A DNA stretch of 50,732 nt from an uncultured Methanobrevibacter sp. GTDB lineage: Archaea; Methanobacteriota; Methanobacteria; Methanobacteriales; Methanobacteriaceae. The stretch is taken from NCBI RefSeq assembly GCF_947166415.1, contig NZ_CAMVEE010000012.1, positions 1 through 50,732 on the forward strand, given 5' to 3'. The position numbers and the translations under genes were made by a program. The notes under the pieces are model-generated. The model ran no database searches, had not been told where the DNA came from, and saw nothing but the letters and a program-made list of their open reading frames with translations. Of this stretch, positions 35,707-44,383 are shown one piece after another; position 1 is the stretch's first letter, and the number at the start of each line of letters is the position of its first letter.

Positions 35707-37965
35707 TTATTTTGACATTGATTGGATTTCCTTAACAACTTCGGTCAGTACCTCTTTTCCAAGACCTTCAATATATTTGATTGATCCTGCACATTCGTGA
35801 CCTCCACCGTCAACACCTGCTTGAGGGACCTTTTCGGCAATTATGGATACGATTTCATTCACATTAAATCCATACTGTTCATTGACCGCATCGGTTGCCC
35901 TGAATACTCCAAAATCAGGTCCGTGTCCTAAAGTGACAATTGGTTTATCTTCCCCTAACTCCCTAATTATCCTATCATGGACAAAGCCGCAAGTCTTTCC
36001 AGGAGCAGGGAATGTGAATTTGTGCGCATACTTTTCAACATCGATGACGTTGAAGTAAATGCCGTTTTCAAGTTGTACCTTTTTGATATTCGGAAGTGCT
36101 GCCTTAAGCTGGGTGTCAACTCTTTTTTGATATTCCTTATATAATGCACCAATCATTTTTTCATGTTTATCCAAGTTATCGACAGCCAATATGGTATCCA
36201 TTATTCCTCTACCATTCATAAACCTTAGGAAAAATGCTTCAAAGTCAACGCATTCAGCTATTTTTGCCAAATGTTCTTTTGAAAACCCTTTTTGGTTTGC
36301 TAATTCAAGGTATTGGTAAACTTCACCGCATTCAGCACGGTCCCCCAATGCAGCAACAGCAGGCAAATGCTTGATTAAATCCTTTACGTTAGGATTTATA
36401 ATGTGTGCCACTTCTGTTGCTAATGCTCCGGCTGTCAGCTGTGAATCTCCTCCAACCAGATAAGGGTTTACATGAGTATCAACATATTCGTCCACAGCCA
36501 CAGTTGCGCCGTAAATCTCTCCATCCCTCTCGTCTTTTGTGATTAATTCACCAGGGGAGTGGTGATCTATAACTACCACTTCTATATCATAGATTTTGGC
36601 TTGCATCAATGCAACGATATCCTCTTCTGTAGATCCGTTATCCAAAAGCACGATAAGAGGCAACTTCTGACCATGTCTTTCCTGGTCTTCAAGCGCAAAG
36701 GATAAATCCTTAACAACATCCTCCAGTTCATAGAATGGAGCTTTACTCGGGGACCTCTTGAAATAGTAATATTGGGCATCATTGCTCGGATTTATTTCCT
36801 CAATCAATGGAACAATAGCTTTTTCCATTGCAACTCCTGAACAGATTCCGTCTGCATCATTGTGGTGTCTTAACAAAATTGTCCTTCCGTCAAGAATCGC
36901 CCTTCTGATTTTTTGAGCAGCCTCTCGCATCTTAGGTTTAAGCCTGTTTAAAACATCACTTTTGACCAAAAAATCGACATCTTCCGGTTCAGCTCTTTTG
37001 TTTAATGCATCATCTATCAATTTATGTAGCTTGCGAGTGTTTTCCTCATCAAGCTTTACCATTGAAGATGCTTCAATCTGTGTTTTTCCACCATGTTCGT
37101 TGACTTCACCAATGACCTGAACCGCATCGGCCAGCTCGATTTCAGGATAAGACCTCTCACCGGCCTTATCAAATGCTGCCACTTCACTGACTCCTGATTC
37201 ATCGCTGATCATGAATATGGTAGGTCCAGAAGTTTGCTGAATCTGCTGAACTTCACCATCGATTCTAACGATTTTTCCCTTATTCTCTTCCAATTGACGG
37301 ATAAGAGTTCTTGGAATGGATTTAGTTAATCTTTTAAGGTTGTAATCTTCAACATATGCTGGGGCAAAATCTATTTTTCCTTCTCTGGATTTTATGGAAG
37401 TGATGAACACTATCACTTCATCCCCTACCTTGTATTCGGAGACATCGCCTCTCATAAGTCCCCAAACATTATTATTCAATGATACAAAGGCTCCATAGCG
37501 TTCAACTCTTGTAATTTTACCTTTATATAACCTATCTTTATCTATGTCTCTCATTTGACATAATGAATCTAAAACGTAAACGTCACGAGTGGCTCTTCTT
37601 CGAGCTTCAAATTCGTCGTGCTTCATTTTTTCTACCTTCCTCTTTTCTTCACATTCCGGACATACGTCAATTTGTTCACTGATTATCTTTCCACAGTCTC
37701 TGCAAACATTAATCTGACCTGTCCCCTTACAGTAAAGGCACTCCTCATATACTTCAACCTGACCTTTCCCATTGCAGACTTCACAAGGGATATCCTGGTC
37801 TGAACCTAAATCAAATTTGGCCCTTGCCTTGTTGTTTATGCCTTTGAAATGACTTCCCACATCAAATGAGTCATCTTCATAACCAGTTCCCCCACAGGCA
37901 TCACATTCCTTATAGTCCACAACAACGGATCCTATGCCTTTACATTTTGGACATTTTGTTTTCAC
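35707..37965 (-). CDS. DHH-family phosphoesterase with zinc-finger and OB/S1 domains (RecJ-like)
   Basis: A 752-residue protein. Order: DnaJ-type zinc fingers (about 1-115; CPKCKGIG, CDACGGTG, CEVCNGKG, CLYCKGTG, CRDCG, CPEC), an S1 domain (about 140-205, GKITRVERYGAFVSLNN), an OB fold (about 225-300), a DHH domain (HHNDADGI near 370, LLDNGS near 445, VIDHHSPGEL near 470) and a DHHA1 end with GVDGGGHECAGSI. It is a nuclease/phosphoesterase family related to RecJ, expected in nucleic acid processing. The GTG start follows a GAGGT site. It lies just before the seven-ribbon gene. Confidence 0.9.
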   Translation of the reverse strand: MKTKCPKCKGIGSVVVDYKECDACGGTGYEDDSFDVGSHFKGINNKARAKFDLGSDQDIPCEVCNGKGQVEVYEECLYCKGTGQINVCRDCGKIISEQIDVCPECEEKRKVEKMKHDEFEARRRATRDVYVLDSLCQMRDIDKDRLYKGKITRVERYGAFVSLNNNVWGLMRGDVSEYKVGDEVIVFITSIKSREGKIDFAPAYVEDYNLKRLTKSIPRTLIRQLEENKGKIVRIDGEVQQIQQTSGPTIFMISDESGVSEVAAFDKAGERSYPEIELADAVQVIGEVNEHGGKTQIEASSMVKLDEENTRKLHKLIDDALNKRAEPEDVDFLVKSDVLNRLKPKMREAAQKIRRAILDGRTILLRHHNDADGICSGVAMEKAIVPLIEEINPSNDAQYYYFKRSPSKAPFYELEDVVKDLSFALEDQERHGQKLPLIVLLDNGSTEEDIVALMQAKIYDIEVVVIDHHSPGELITKDERDGEIYGATVAVDEYVDTHVNPYLVGGDSQLTAGALATEVAHIINPNVKDLIKHLPAVAALGDRAECGEVYQYLELANQKGFSKEHLAKIAECVDFEAFFLRFMNGRGIMDTILAVDNLDKHEKMIGALYKEYQKRVDTQLKAALPNIKKVQLENGIYFNVIDVEKYAHKFTFPAPGKTCGFVHDRIIRELGEDKPIVTLGHGPDFGVFRATDAVNEQYGFNVNEIVSIIAEKVPQAGVDGGGHECAGSIKYIEGLGKEVLTEVVKEIQSMSK

Positions 37966-37977
37966 TTTAAAACCTCG

Positions 37978-38493
37978 TTAAATAATAAAATTTTGCTTAA
38001 ACATATTCGGATTTTGGGTAACTAATGAATCCCTTGCATCCCTGTATTCAAGGGATTGATCCATATAAGTATTCGCTTCATACCCATAGTTTGTACCGGT
38101 ATAATTATATTCTATCTGGAAACACCCAATAGCTTCCTTTAAATTCTCTACAGCAAGAAGCTTCAATTCCACTTCGTTTATTGTGTTGTTAATGTACTGC
38201 TTATGCACTAAATTAACATCAGGAGTGAACTTATCCTTCAGAATATTGAGCTTACTCAAACTACTATTATAATTATTTCCGGCAGATGTTGCCTTTTTCA
38301 TTGCTTCGGCATAATTTTTATCATTGACTAGATTAACAGCATCATTATAATCCTTATCCCCATTGACTATGTTTTCACTGATTACTGGCATCAATTCGTT
38401 CATATTATCAACTGAACTGTCAATGAATAGGATGGCTGCTGAAATAAGTAGCAAAACTAAAATAAAAATTATCAATTTAATATAGCTAGACAC
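37978..38493 (-). CDS. Unrecognised membrane-anchored protein
   Basis: A 171-residue protein with one N-terminal transmembrane helix (residues 6-24, LIIFILVLLLISAAILFID) and a mostly helical exterior or cytoplasmic domain (LVNDKNYAEAMKKATSAGN, then LSKLNILKDKFTPDVNLVHK). No Cys and no catalytic motif. It begins with GTG and lacks a clear Shine-Dalgarno. It lies 12 bp upstream of the DHH gene, so it may lead that operon. Confidence 0.72.
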   Translation of the reverse strand: MSSYIKLIIFILVLLLISAAILFIDSSVDNMNELMPVISENIVNGDKDYNDAVNLVNDKNYAEAMKKATSAGNNYNSSLSKLNILKDKFTPDVNLVHKQYINNTINEVELKLLAVENLKEAIGCFQIEYNYTGTNYGYEANTYMDQSLEYRDARDSLVTQNPNMFKQNFII

Positions 38494-38576
38494 GATATAA
38501 ATTATGTAAAATAAGTTATTTAAAATTTATTATATTGGAAAAAATAAAAAAAGAAGTTTAAAAACTAGTTTTAAAC

Positions 38577-38942
38577 TTATTCGCTTGACCAAAGGCCGTG
38601 TAAATTACAGAATGCAAATGCTTTTACATCATCAACTGCATTTACAGTGAAAGTTGCTTCTGCAACATCTCCAGGTTTGAAGCATTTTGCGTATTGTTCT
38701 GCTCCTGCTTCAACAACTAAGAATTGAATGTAGTGGTCATCATCCATTGGGTGAGCTGCTTCACCGACTTTAACGGTTACTTTGTCACCATCAATTTCAA
38801 CTACAGGTTTATGTTTAGGAGCTTTTTCCCCTTCAGTTTGAACTGGGATTTCGAGCATGTGAGCGTTACATGCGTCGCCTTCGCCGTCAACAAAAACTTG
38901 GATAATACTTCCACATTCGTCACATTTTAATATTTTTGCCAT
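38577..38942 (-). CDS. dfx: Desulfoferrodoxin (superoxide reductase), altered N-terminal iron site
   Basis: Superoxide reductase family, protecting anaerobes by reducing superoxide at a mononuclear iron site. The 121-residue protein retains centre II: His44, His64, His70, Cys112 and His115 (FCNLHG). The N-terminal rubredoxin-like centre I normally has four Cys (CxxC plus CC), but here there are three: Cys7, Cys10 and Cys25, with Ala24 replacing the first of the CC pair and His28 nearby. The Glu before the first His is Pro42-Lys43. A good AAGGAGATG site precedes the ATG. It lies 56 bp downstream of the iscU stop and may have its own promoter. Confidence 0.9.
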   Translation of the reverse strand: MAKILKCDECGSIIQVFVDGEGDACNAHMLEIPVQTEGEKAPKHKPVVEIDGDKVTVKVGEAAHPMDDDHYIQFLVVEAGAEQYAKCFKPGDVAEATFTVNAVDDVKAFAFCNLHGLWSSE

Positions 38943-38997
38943 TTAAAACATCTCCTTATATAAGATACACATATTTTATTTGACAAAGTATTTATTA

Positions 38998-39372
38998 TTA
39001 TTGATTGTTTTCTTTATAGTTTTCAATTGCTGCTTGAAGCCCGTCTGCTGCAAGGTTTGAACAGTGCATTTTAATTGGTGGAAGACCATCCAATTCTTCT
39101 GCAACATCATTTCTTGAGATTTTTAAAGCTTCTTCAACAGTTTTTCCGACAGCAATTTCAGTAATCATGCTGCTGGTTGCAATAGCCGCTCCGCAACCGA
39201 ATGTCTGAAAGCTGATATCTTCTATTACTTCATCATCATTGACCTTGATGTAGATTGTCATCAAATCTCCGCAGGTCGGGTTTCCGACAGTTCCAACACC
39301 ATTTGCATCTTCCATTTTTCTACAGTTTCTTGGGTTTGCAAAGTGATCCATTACTTTTTCTGAATAATCCAT
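38998..39372 (-). CDS. iscU: Fe-S cluster scaffold IscU/NifU-like
   Basis: Scaffold on which Fe-S clusters are assembled with sulfur from IscS. From the ATG at 39372 the product is 124 residues (MDYSEKVMDHFANPRNCR). Ligand positions are present: Cys in NPTCGDLM with its Asp, Cys in TFGCGAAIA and Cys in LPPIKMHCSNLA (LPPVK-like motif). The frame extends to GTG 39379-39381 but the GGATG site favours 39372. Its start is just 2 bp after the iscS stop, so both come from one operon. Confidence 0.95.
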   Translation of the reverse strand: MDYSEKVMDHFANPRNCRKMEDANGVGTVGNPTCGDLMTIYIKVNDDEVIEDISFQTFGCGAAIATSSMITEIAVGKTVEEALKISRNDVAEELDGLPPIKMHCSNLAADGLQAAIENYKENNQ

Positions 39373-39374
39373 AA

Positions 39375-40583
39375 TTAACACATCCTACAGTTATCTCCGT
39401 GTTTTGAACACATTACACCATCATAATCTAATTCCTGATTCCAGAGAGGAGACATTTCTCTTAATCTAGCAACTGCTTCTTGTATTGTTGCTACAAATTC
39501 ATCCACATCAAATTCATCGCTTTCCGGAGCTAAAGACACTCTCAATGATCCATGAACATCAACAGGGTCCAATCCTAATGAAGTTAGAACTGGGGAAGCC
39601 TCCAATTTGTTTGAAGAGCATGCTGAACCGGTTGAAGCCTGATAACCTTTAGCATCAAGCAAGAGAATTAATGATTCACCTTCAATAGCTTTAAATCGGA
39701 AGTTCACCACATTAGGTAATCTTTTTTCCTCATCTCCATTTAAATAGGCTTCAGGAATGGTAGTCAATACCTTTTCAATGAGTTCATCCCTGATTGAAGC
39801 TAATTTTTCATAATGTTCATCCAATTGGGAAGCGGCCAGCTCGCAAGCCTTTCCAAATCCTACGATTCCAGGAACATTTTCAGTACCGGATCTGATTCCT
39901 CTTTCCTGGCCTCCACCATGGATAAGCGGAACAAGACGAACACCTTTTTTAATATATATTGCTCCAACACCTTTTGGACCGTTAATCTTATGGGAGGATA
40001 AAGATAGCAAATCAACATTCAATTTTTCAACATCCACTTCAATCTTACCGAATGTCTGGACTGCATCAGTGTGGAAAATAATGCCTTTTTCACGAGCGAT
40101 TTTACCAATCTCTTCAATAGGTTGGATTGTACCGATTTCGTTGTTACCGTGCATGATGGTTATCAAAATTGTTTCAGGAGTTATAGCTTCTATTAAGTCT
40201 TCAATTTTAATGATACCATTTTCATATACCTGCAAATAGGTTACCTTAAAGTCAAAGGACTCTAAAAAGTTCAAAGTATCTTTAACGGCAGGATGCTCAA
40301 TTTCAGTAGTTATAATATGTTTGCCCTGATTTAGAAATTTGAAGGCAATCCCTTTAATCGCTAAATTGTCTGATTCGGATCCTCCGCTTGTGAAAATAAT
40401 TTCATCCGGTTTTGCATTAATTGCATCAGCGACTCTTTGACGAGCCAAATTCAATGCCTTTTTTGATTCACGACCTATTTTATAAAGAGTGGAAGGATTT
40501 CCAAACTCTTCCATAAAATATGGTTCCATTTCCTCAAAAACTTCCTCACTAACTTGTGTAGTTGCTGAATTATCTAAATACAT
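39375..40583 (-). CDS. iscS: Cysteine desulfurase IscS/NifS
   Basis: PLP enzyme removing sulfur from cysteine for Fe-S clusters and other thiolation. The 402-residue protein has the PLP lysine in LSLSSHKINGPKG and the catalytic Cys loop STGSACSSNKLEASPVL. It begins MYLDNSATTQVSEEVFEEM and ends with three Cys (CSKHGDNCRMC). A GGGGGATAAAG site precedes the ATG. It has its own TATA-like promoter in the 76-bp gap after metY, with iscU downstream. Confidence 0.95.
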   Translation of the reverse strand: MYLDNSATTQVSEEVFEEMEPYFMEEFGNPSTLYKIGRESKKALNLARQRVADAINAKPDEIIFTSGGSESDNLAIKGIAFKFLNQGKHIITTEIEHPAVKDTLNFLESFDFKVTYLQVYENGIIKIEDLIEAITPETILITIMHGNNEIGTIQPIEEIGKIAREKGIIFHTDAVQTFGKIEVDVEKLNVDLLSLSSHKINGPKGVGAIYIKKGVRLVPLIHGGGQERGIRSGTENVPGIVGFGKACELAASQLDEHYEKLASIRDELIEKVLTTIPEAYLNGDEEKRLPNVVNFRFKAIEGESLILLLDAKGYQASTGSACSSNKLEASPVLTSLGLDPVDVHGSLRVSLAPESDEFDVDEFVATIQEAVARLREMSPLWNQELDYDGVMCSKHGDNCRMC

Positions 40584-40659
40584 TCTTTATCCCCCAATTG
40601 TCGTTTTTATAAATTAATTCAATGTATAAATATTTTAAGTGAGTAAAGGATTACTTTAC

Positions 40660-41955
40660 TCAGATACTATCTAAAGCCTGACTTAAATCATCAATCAAAT
40701 CATCAACATCCTCAAGACCGATAGAAAGTCTGATGAAGTCAGGAGTTACGCCAGTTGCTTCCTGTTCTTCCGGAGACAATTGCTGATGTGTTGTACTTGC
40801 AGGGTGAATTGCAAGGCTTTTTGCATCTCCAATATTTGCAAGAATGGAGAATAATTCCAATTTTTCAATGACTTTTCTTCCGGCTTCTTCTCCGCCTTCA
40901 ACACCAAAGCCTAAAATACCTGCAAAATTGTCCTTCAAGTATTTTTTGTTGATTTCATAGGTAGGATGTGATTCCAATCCAGGGTAGTTTACCCATTTAA
41001 CTTTAGGATGGGATTCTAAAAATTTAGCTACTTTTAAAGCATTTTCAGAATGTCTTTTTACACGTACATCCAAACTTTCAAGACCTTGCAGGAATAGGAA
41101 ACTGTGTACAGGAGCCAAAGTTGCACCTAAATCCCTTAAAAGTCTTGCTCTTATTCTTACAGTAAATGCCAAATTGCCTAGTTCAGGAACATCACCAAAA
41201 GCATCCCAGAATACCAATCCATGATAGCTTGGATCAGGTTTTGTGAAATTTGCAAACTTGCCGTTTCCCCAATTGAATTTACCTGAATCGACAATGTATC
41301 CTCCAACTGCAGTACCGTGACCGCCAACATATTTGGTAGCTGAAGATGCAATGACATCTGCACCATGTTCCAATGGCCTTACAAGACCGACACCAACAGT
41401 GTTGTCCACAATCAATGGAATGTCATGTGAATGTGCAATTTCTGCAAGGGCTTCGAAGTCCGGTACGTCCAGTTTTGGATTTCCGATTGATTCCACATAG
41501 ATTGCTTTAGTTTTTTCATCGATTGCATCTTCAAAAGCCTGCAAGTCCTGTGAGTTTACGAACTTAACTTCCCTTGCCAAGTCCTTGAAAGTGTAATTGA
41601 ATAGCTGGTAAGTTCCACCATAAAGGTTGTCTGCAGATACAATGTTGTCTCCAGGTTCTGTTACGTTTAAAATTGCATATGAAATTGCTGCAAGACCACT
41701 TGATGTAGAAATACCAGAGTTACCTCCTTCGATAGCAGCAATTCTTGCTTCGAATACATCACTGGTTGGGTTTGTAAGTCTGGAATAAATTTGACCAAAC
41801 TCTTGAAGGGCGAATCTTCTTGCAGCCTCATCTGAGTCTTTAAATACATATGAAGTTGTTTGATAAATCGGAACAGCTTGTGCCCCAGTTACGGGGTCTG
41901 GAGTTTGTCCTGCGCGTACACCTAATGTTGCTAAACCATAATTTTTATTAGTCAT
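40660..41955 (-). CDS. metY: O-acetylhomoserine sulfhydrylase (MetY family)
   Basis: PLP enzyme forming homocysteine from O-acetylhomoserine and sulfide, feeding methionine synthesis. The 431-residue Cys/Met-metabolism family protein carries the segments TLGVRAGQTPDPVTGAQAVP, SRLTNPTSDVFEARIAAIEGG, the PLP-lysine region ASSATKYVGGHGTAVGG and SIGLEDVDDLIDDL at its end. An AAGGTGAT site precedes the ATG. It is controlled by a 196-bp upstream region with two TATA boxes and four cysteine-locus palindromes, plus a DtxR-like palindrome. CysK and CysE are in the same locus. Confidence 0.94.
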   Translation of the reverse strand: MTNKNYGLATLGVRAGQTPDPVTGAQAVPIYQTTSYVFKDSDEAARRFALQEFGQIYSRLTNPTSDVFEARIAAIEGGNSGISTSSGLAAISYAILNVTEPGDNIVSADNLYGGTYQLFNYTFKDLAREVKFVNSQDLQAFEDAIDEKTKAIYVESIGNPKLDVPDFEALAEIAHSHDIPLIVDNTVGVGLVRPLEHGADVIASSATKYVGGHGTAVGGYIVDSGKFNWGNGKFANFTKPDPSYHGLVFWDAFGDVPELGNLAFTVRIRARLLRDLGATLAPVHSFLFLQGLESLDVRVKRHSENALKVAKFLESHPKVKWVNYPGLESHPTYEINKKYLKDNFAGILGFGVEGGEEAGRKVIEKLELFSILANIGDAKSLAIHPASTTHQQLSPEEQEATGVTPDFIRLSIGLEDVDDLIDDLSQALDSI

Positions 41956-41991
41956 TAAATATCACCTTTATAAATTTAATTTCAGTAAAAT

Positions 41992-42005
41992 ATATCACGT
42001 GTTAT
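41992..42005. promoter_or_regulatory. Cysteine-locus palindrome, metY site 1
   Basis: Reverse complement ATAACACGTGATAT, one mismatch from ATAACA-N2-TGTTAT. It lies 36-50 bp before the metY start codon, downstream of the P2 TATA box (42033-42042). See findings. Confidence 0.6.
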
Positions 42006-42014
42006 ATTTACTAT

Positions 42015-42028
42015 ATAACAATAGTTAT
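42015..42028. promoter_or_regulatory. Cysteine-locus palindrome, metY site 2
   Basis: ATAACAATAGTTAT, one mismatch from ATAACA-N2-TGTTAT. It is 4 bp downstream (in the minus-strand direction) of the P2 TATA box TTTATATATA (42033-42042). Confidence 0.6.
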
Positions 42029-42032
42029 TTTT

Positions 42033-42042
42033 TATATATAAA
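42033..42042 (-). promoter_or_regulatory. metY P2 TATA box
   Basis: TTTATATATA on the minus strand, preceded immediately upstream by ACCAAAACA, which combines a BRE-like element with one arm of the DtxR-like palindrome (42045-42060). Confidence 0.6.
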
Positions 42043-42044
42043 TG

Positions 42045-42060
42045 TTTTGGTATACCTAAA
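42045..42060. promoter_or_regulatory. DtxR-like palindrome in the metY promoter
   Basis: TTTTGGTATACCTAAA, 15 of 16 bases identical to the site upstream of the DtxR-family gene (8389-8404). It abuts the P2 TATA box, so a bound protein could block TBP/TFB. Confidence 0.5.
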
Positions 42061-42081
42061 AAATACCTCAAAAATTAGATT

Positions 42082-42095
42082 ATAACTTGCGTTAT
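42082..42095. promoter_or_regulatory. Cysteine-locus palindrome, metY site 3
   Basis: ATAACTTGCGTTAT, two mismatches from ATAACA-N2-TGTTAT. It sits one helical turn pair (20 bp) from site 4, downstream of the P1 TATA box. Confidence 0.5.
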
Positions 42096-42101
42096 ACAAT
42101 T

Positions 42102-42115
42102 ATAACATATGTTAT
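42102..42115. promoter_or_regulatory. Cysteine-locus palindrome, metY site 4 (perfect)
   Basis: ATAACATATGTTAT, an exact match to ATAACA-N2-TGTTAT. It lies 3 bp downstream of the P1 TATA box (42119-42128), in the same relation as site 2 to P2. Confidence 0.65.
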
Positions 42116-42118
42116 CAT

Positions 42119-42128
42119 AGTATATAAA
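42119..42128 (-). promoter_or_regulatory. metY P1 TATA box
   Basis: TTTATATACT on the minus strand, the distal of two tandem TATA boxes upstream of metY. It could also drive a leader RNA. Confidence 0.55.
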
Positions 42129-42152
42129 GGTTATTATTTTAATTAAAAACAA

Positions 42153-42909
42153 TCATTTATCATCTAATTTTTCATTAAGTTTAGCTATTTCCTCTTTCAG
42201 TTCCATCAGTTCTTTTTCAGTGACATCCAATTTTGATTTAATCACCTTAAGCTCTTCACTGCCTTCATACAATAATTTTTTATTGAAGTAGGATGCCATT
42301 GCGGCAGTAACTGCACTGAAAATCAACACTCCAAAAATGAGAAGAACCAATGTGATCACCTTTCCAAACAGGGAAGTAGGTAAAATATCCCCATATCCCA
42401 CTGTTGTCAACGTGGATACGACAAACCACAATGAATCAAAAAGGTTGTTCATGCTCGGATCAAACAGGTACAGGCAAAGAGTAAATGAAATGATAACCAT
42501 TAAAAAAAATGCTCAATATCTCATCCAGATATGTGTCCTTAAGGAATATGCCAATTATTTCAAACAGCTGTGAAAATAATATTAAAATCCTAATGAACTT
42601 AAAGAACCTCAATACCAACAATATGCTGGCATCAGCCATAAACGGCAGCATTATCAAGTCAAAAGGTATGGCTGCAACTATCTCTGTCCAATTCTCTTTA
42701 AATGACTTGTTTTTATTATCTGCCTTGAAAAATCTAAAGAAAAACTCAAGAAATAAAACGACACATAAACAAGTGTCAAAAATAATTAAGTTATAATAAT
42801 GATTGAGAGAAAACTCAAAAATTAAGGAGCCTGTTAAAAAAATCACGTCAAGCAATATCCAAATTGACAATCCTATCTCAAATAACTTAATTACTTTTTC
42901 ATTCATCAA
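42153..42909 (-). pseudogene. Voltage-sensor-like potassium channel, frameshifted at an 8-base homopolymer
   Basis: Two overlapping minus-strand frames join into one channel. The upstream frame (42460-42909) encodes four hydrophobic helices with a basic S4-like ILLVLRFFKFIRILILF. The downstream frame (42153-42500) encodes the last helices, the selectivity filter STLTTVGYGDILPT and a C-terminal coiled coil (VTEKELMELKEEIAKLNEKL). The frame changes at an A8 run (42502-42509). One more base would restore a single 251-residue reading frame. This could be a sequencing error, a pseudogene or slippage-based switching. The complete protein would be a 6-TM K+ channel. Confidence 0.8.
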
Positions 42910-42994
42910 TTAATATTATGGAATGATTAATTAAATAATTATTGAATATCGCTTCTAAAAAAAAATAGAATAATTAAAATGAGATAAACTCGTT

Positions 42995-44341
42995 TTAATC
43001 ATTGATTTCATAACCTAATGCCTGTAGGTCATTTCTGATTTTATCGGATAAATCGTATTGTTTGTTGGCTCTAAGCTGTGATCTGACTTCAGAAATCACA
43101 TCAAGCAAATCGTCTGAGCCGGCATTGACCTCTTCAGTTTCAAAGCTGACACCGAAAATATGTGCAGCATCATCTAAAAATGCTTTGATAGCTATCTTAT
43201 CTTCAACAGATAATGAATCCAAGTCATTTTTGGTATCATTGATTAATCCGAAAATTGCCGCAATGGCCTTTGGAGTGTTGAAGTCATCATCCATGCTGTT
43301 GAAGAACTCTTCCTTGTGAGGAGCCAATATTTCGCTTTCGTAAGATTCTTCTCCAACCTCAACATCTAAAAGCTCATAGTATTTTCTGATTCTGTCCAGG
43401 CTTCTTTCAGACTGGTGAAGTGAATCCTTGGAAAAGTCAATAGGGCTTCTGTAGTGGGTTGACAAAACAAAGAATCTGAAAGTTTCTGCAGCATAATCCT
43501 TAAGCAATTCGCGAATAGTAATAAAGTTGTTTAAGGATTTTGACATTTTTTCTCCGTTGACGTTTAAAAATCCTGTATGCAACCAGAATTTAACCATTGG
43601 AGCTTTTCCAGAAACCGCTTCCATTTGAGTAATTTCCGCTTCGTGGTGTGGGAAAATCAAGTCAAGGCCACCACCGTGTGCATCATATTGAGGTCCGAAG
43701 TAGTATTCAGTAATTGCAGTGTCCTCAATGTGCCATCCAGGCCTTCCATCTCCCCATGGGGACGGCCAAGTTGGTTCATCTACCCCAACACGTTTTTTCC
43801 AAAGCGCAAAGTCCTGAGGGTTTTTCTTTGTGGTTTCAGCAATGTCCCTGTGAGATTCCAATTCTTCGACATTCCTATTGGATAACTTACCGAATTCAGG
43901 GAATTTATCTATTTCGAAATAAACACCGTCTTCGGTTTCATAAGCGTAACCCTTATCGATTAATCTTTGAATTTGGTCTAAAATTTCATCAACATGATCT
44001 GTTGCTCTTGCAAATAAATTAACGCCGTTGACATTTAATTTATTCATATCTTCAATGTATCTTTTCTCGAATTTACGGGCTAACTCAGATGCAGGAATTC
44101 CGCTCTCTTTTGACCTGTTGATGATTTTATCATCGATATCAGTAATATTCTGAATATAGAATACGGCATATCCGCTGTATTCAAGATATCTTTTAATTGT
44201 ATCAAAAGAAATGTAAGTTCTTCCATGCCCGATGTGAGCATCGTCATAAACGGTTGGACCGCATACAAATAAGTTAACTCTGTTTTTGTTAATAGTTTCA
44301 AAAGTTTGTTTACTACGAGTTAATGTAGAATAGACGTCCAT
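42995..44341 (-). CDS. cysS: Cysteinyl-tRNA synthetase
   Basis: Charges tRNA-Cys with cysteine. The 448-residue class I enzyme has CGPTVYDDAHIGHGR (HIGH region, residues 27-41), the insertion RHIETTDPQ-type region replaced by ITEYYFGPQYDAHGGGLDL, and GEKMSKSLNNF as the KMSKS loop near residue 275. The usual zinc-ligand WHIECS is WHIEDT here, so one ligand is changed, as I recall in some archaeal enzymes. GAGGTTATT precedes the ATG. The tRNA-Cys gene lies 42 bp upstream on the same strand. Its presence implies direct Cys charging, without need for SepRS/SepCysS. Confidence 0.95.
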   Translation of the reverse strand: MDVYSTLTRSKQTFETINKNRVNLFVCGPTVYDDAHIGHGRTYISFDTIKRYLEYSGYAVFYIQNITDIDDKIINRSKESGIPASELARKFEKRYIEDMNKLNVNGVNLFARATDHVDEILDQIQRLIDKGYAYETEDGVYFEIDKFPEFGKLSNRNVEELESHRDIAETTKKNPQDFALWKKRVGVDEPTWPSPWGDGRPGWHIEDTAITEYYFGPQYDAHGGGLDLIFPHHEAEITQMEAVSGKAPMVKFWLHTGFLNVNGEKMSKSLNNFITIRELLKDYAAETFRFFVLSTHYRSPIDFSKDSLHQSERSLDRIRKYYELLDVEVGEESYESEILAPHKEEFFNSMDDDFNTPKAIAAIFGLINDTKNDLDSLSVEDKIAIKAFLDDAAHIFGVSFETEEVNAGSDDLLDVISEVRSQLRANKQYDLSDKIRNDLQALGYEIND

Positions 44342-44383
44342 AAAAAATAACCTCGCAAAAAAAATAATTATAGATTAAAATAA

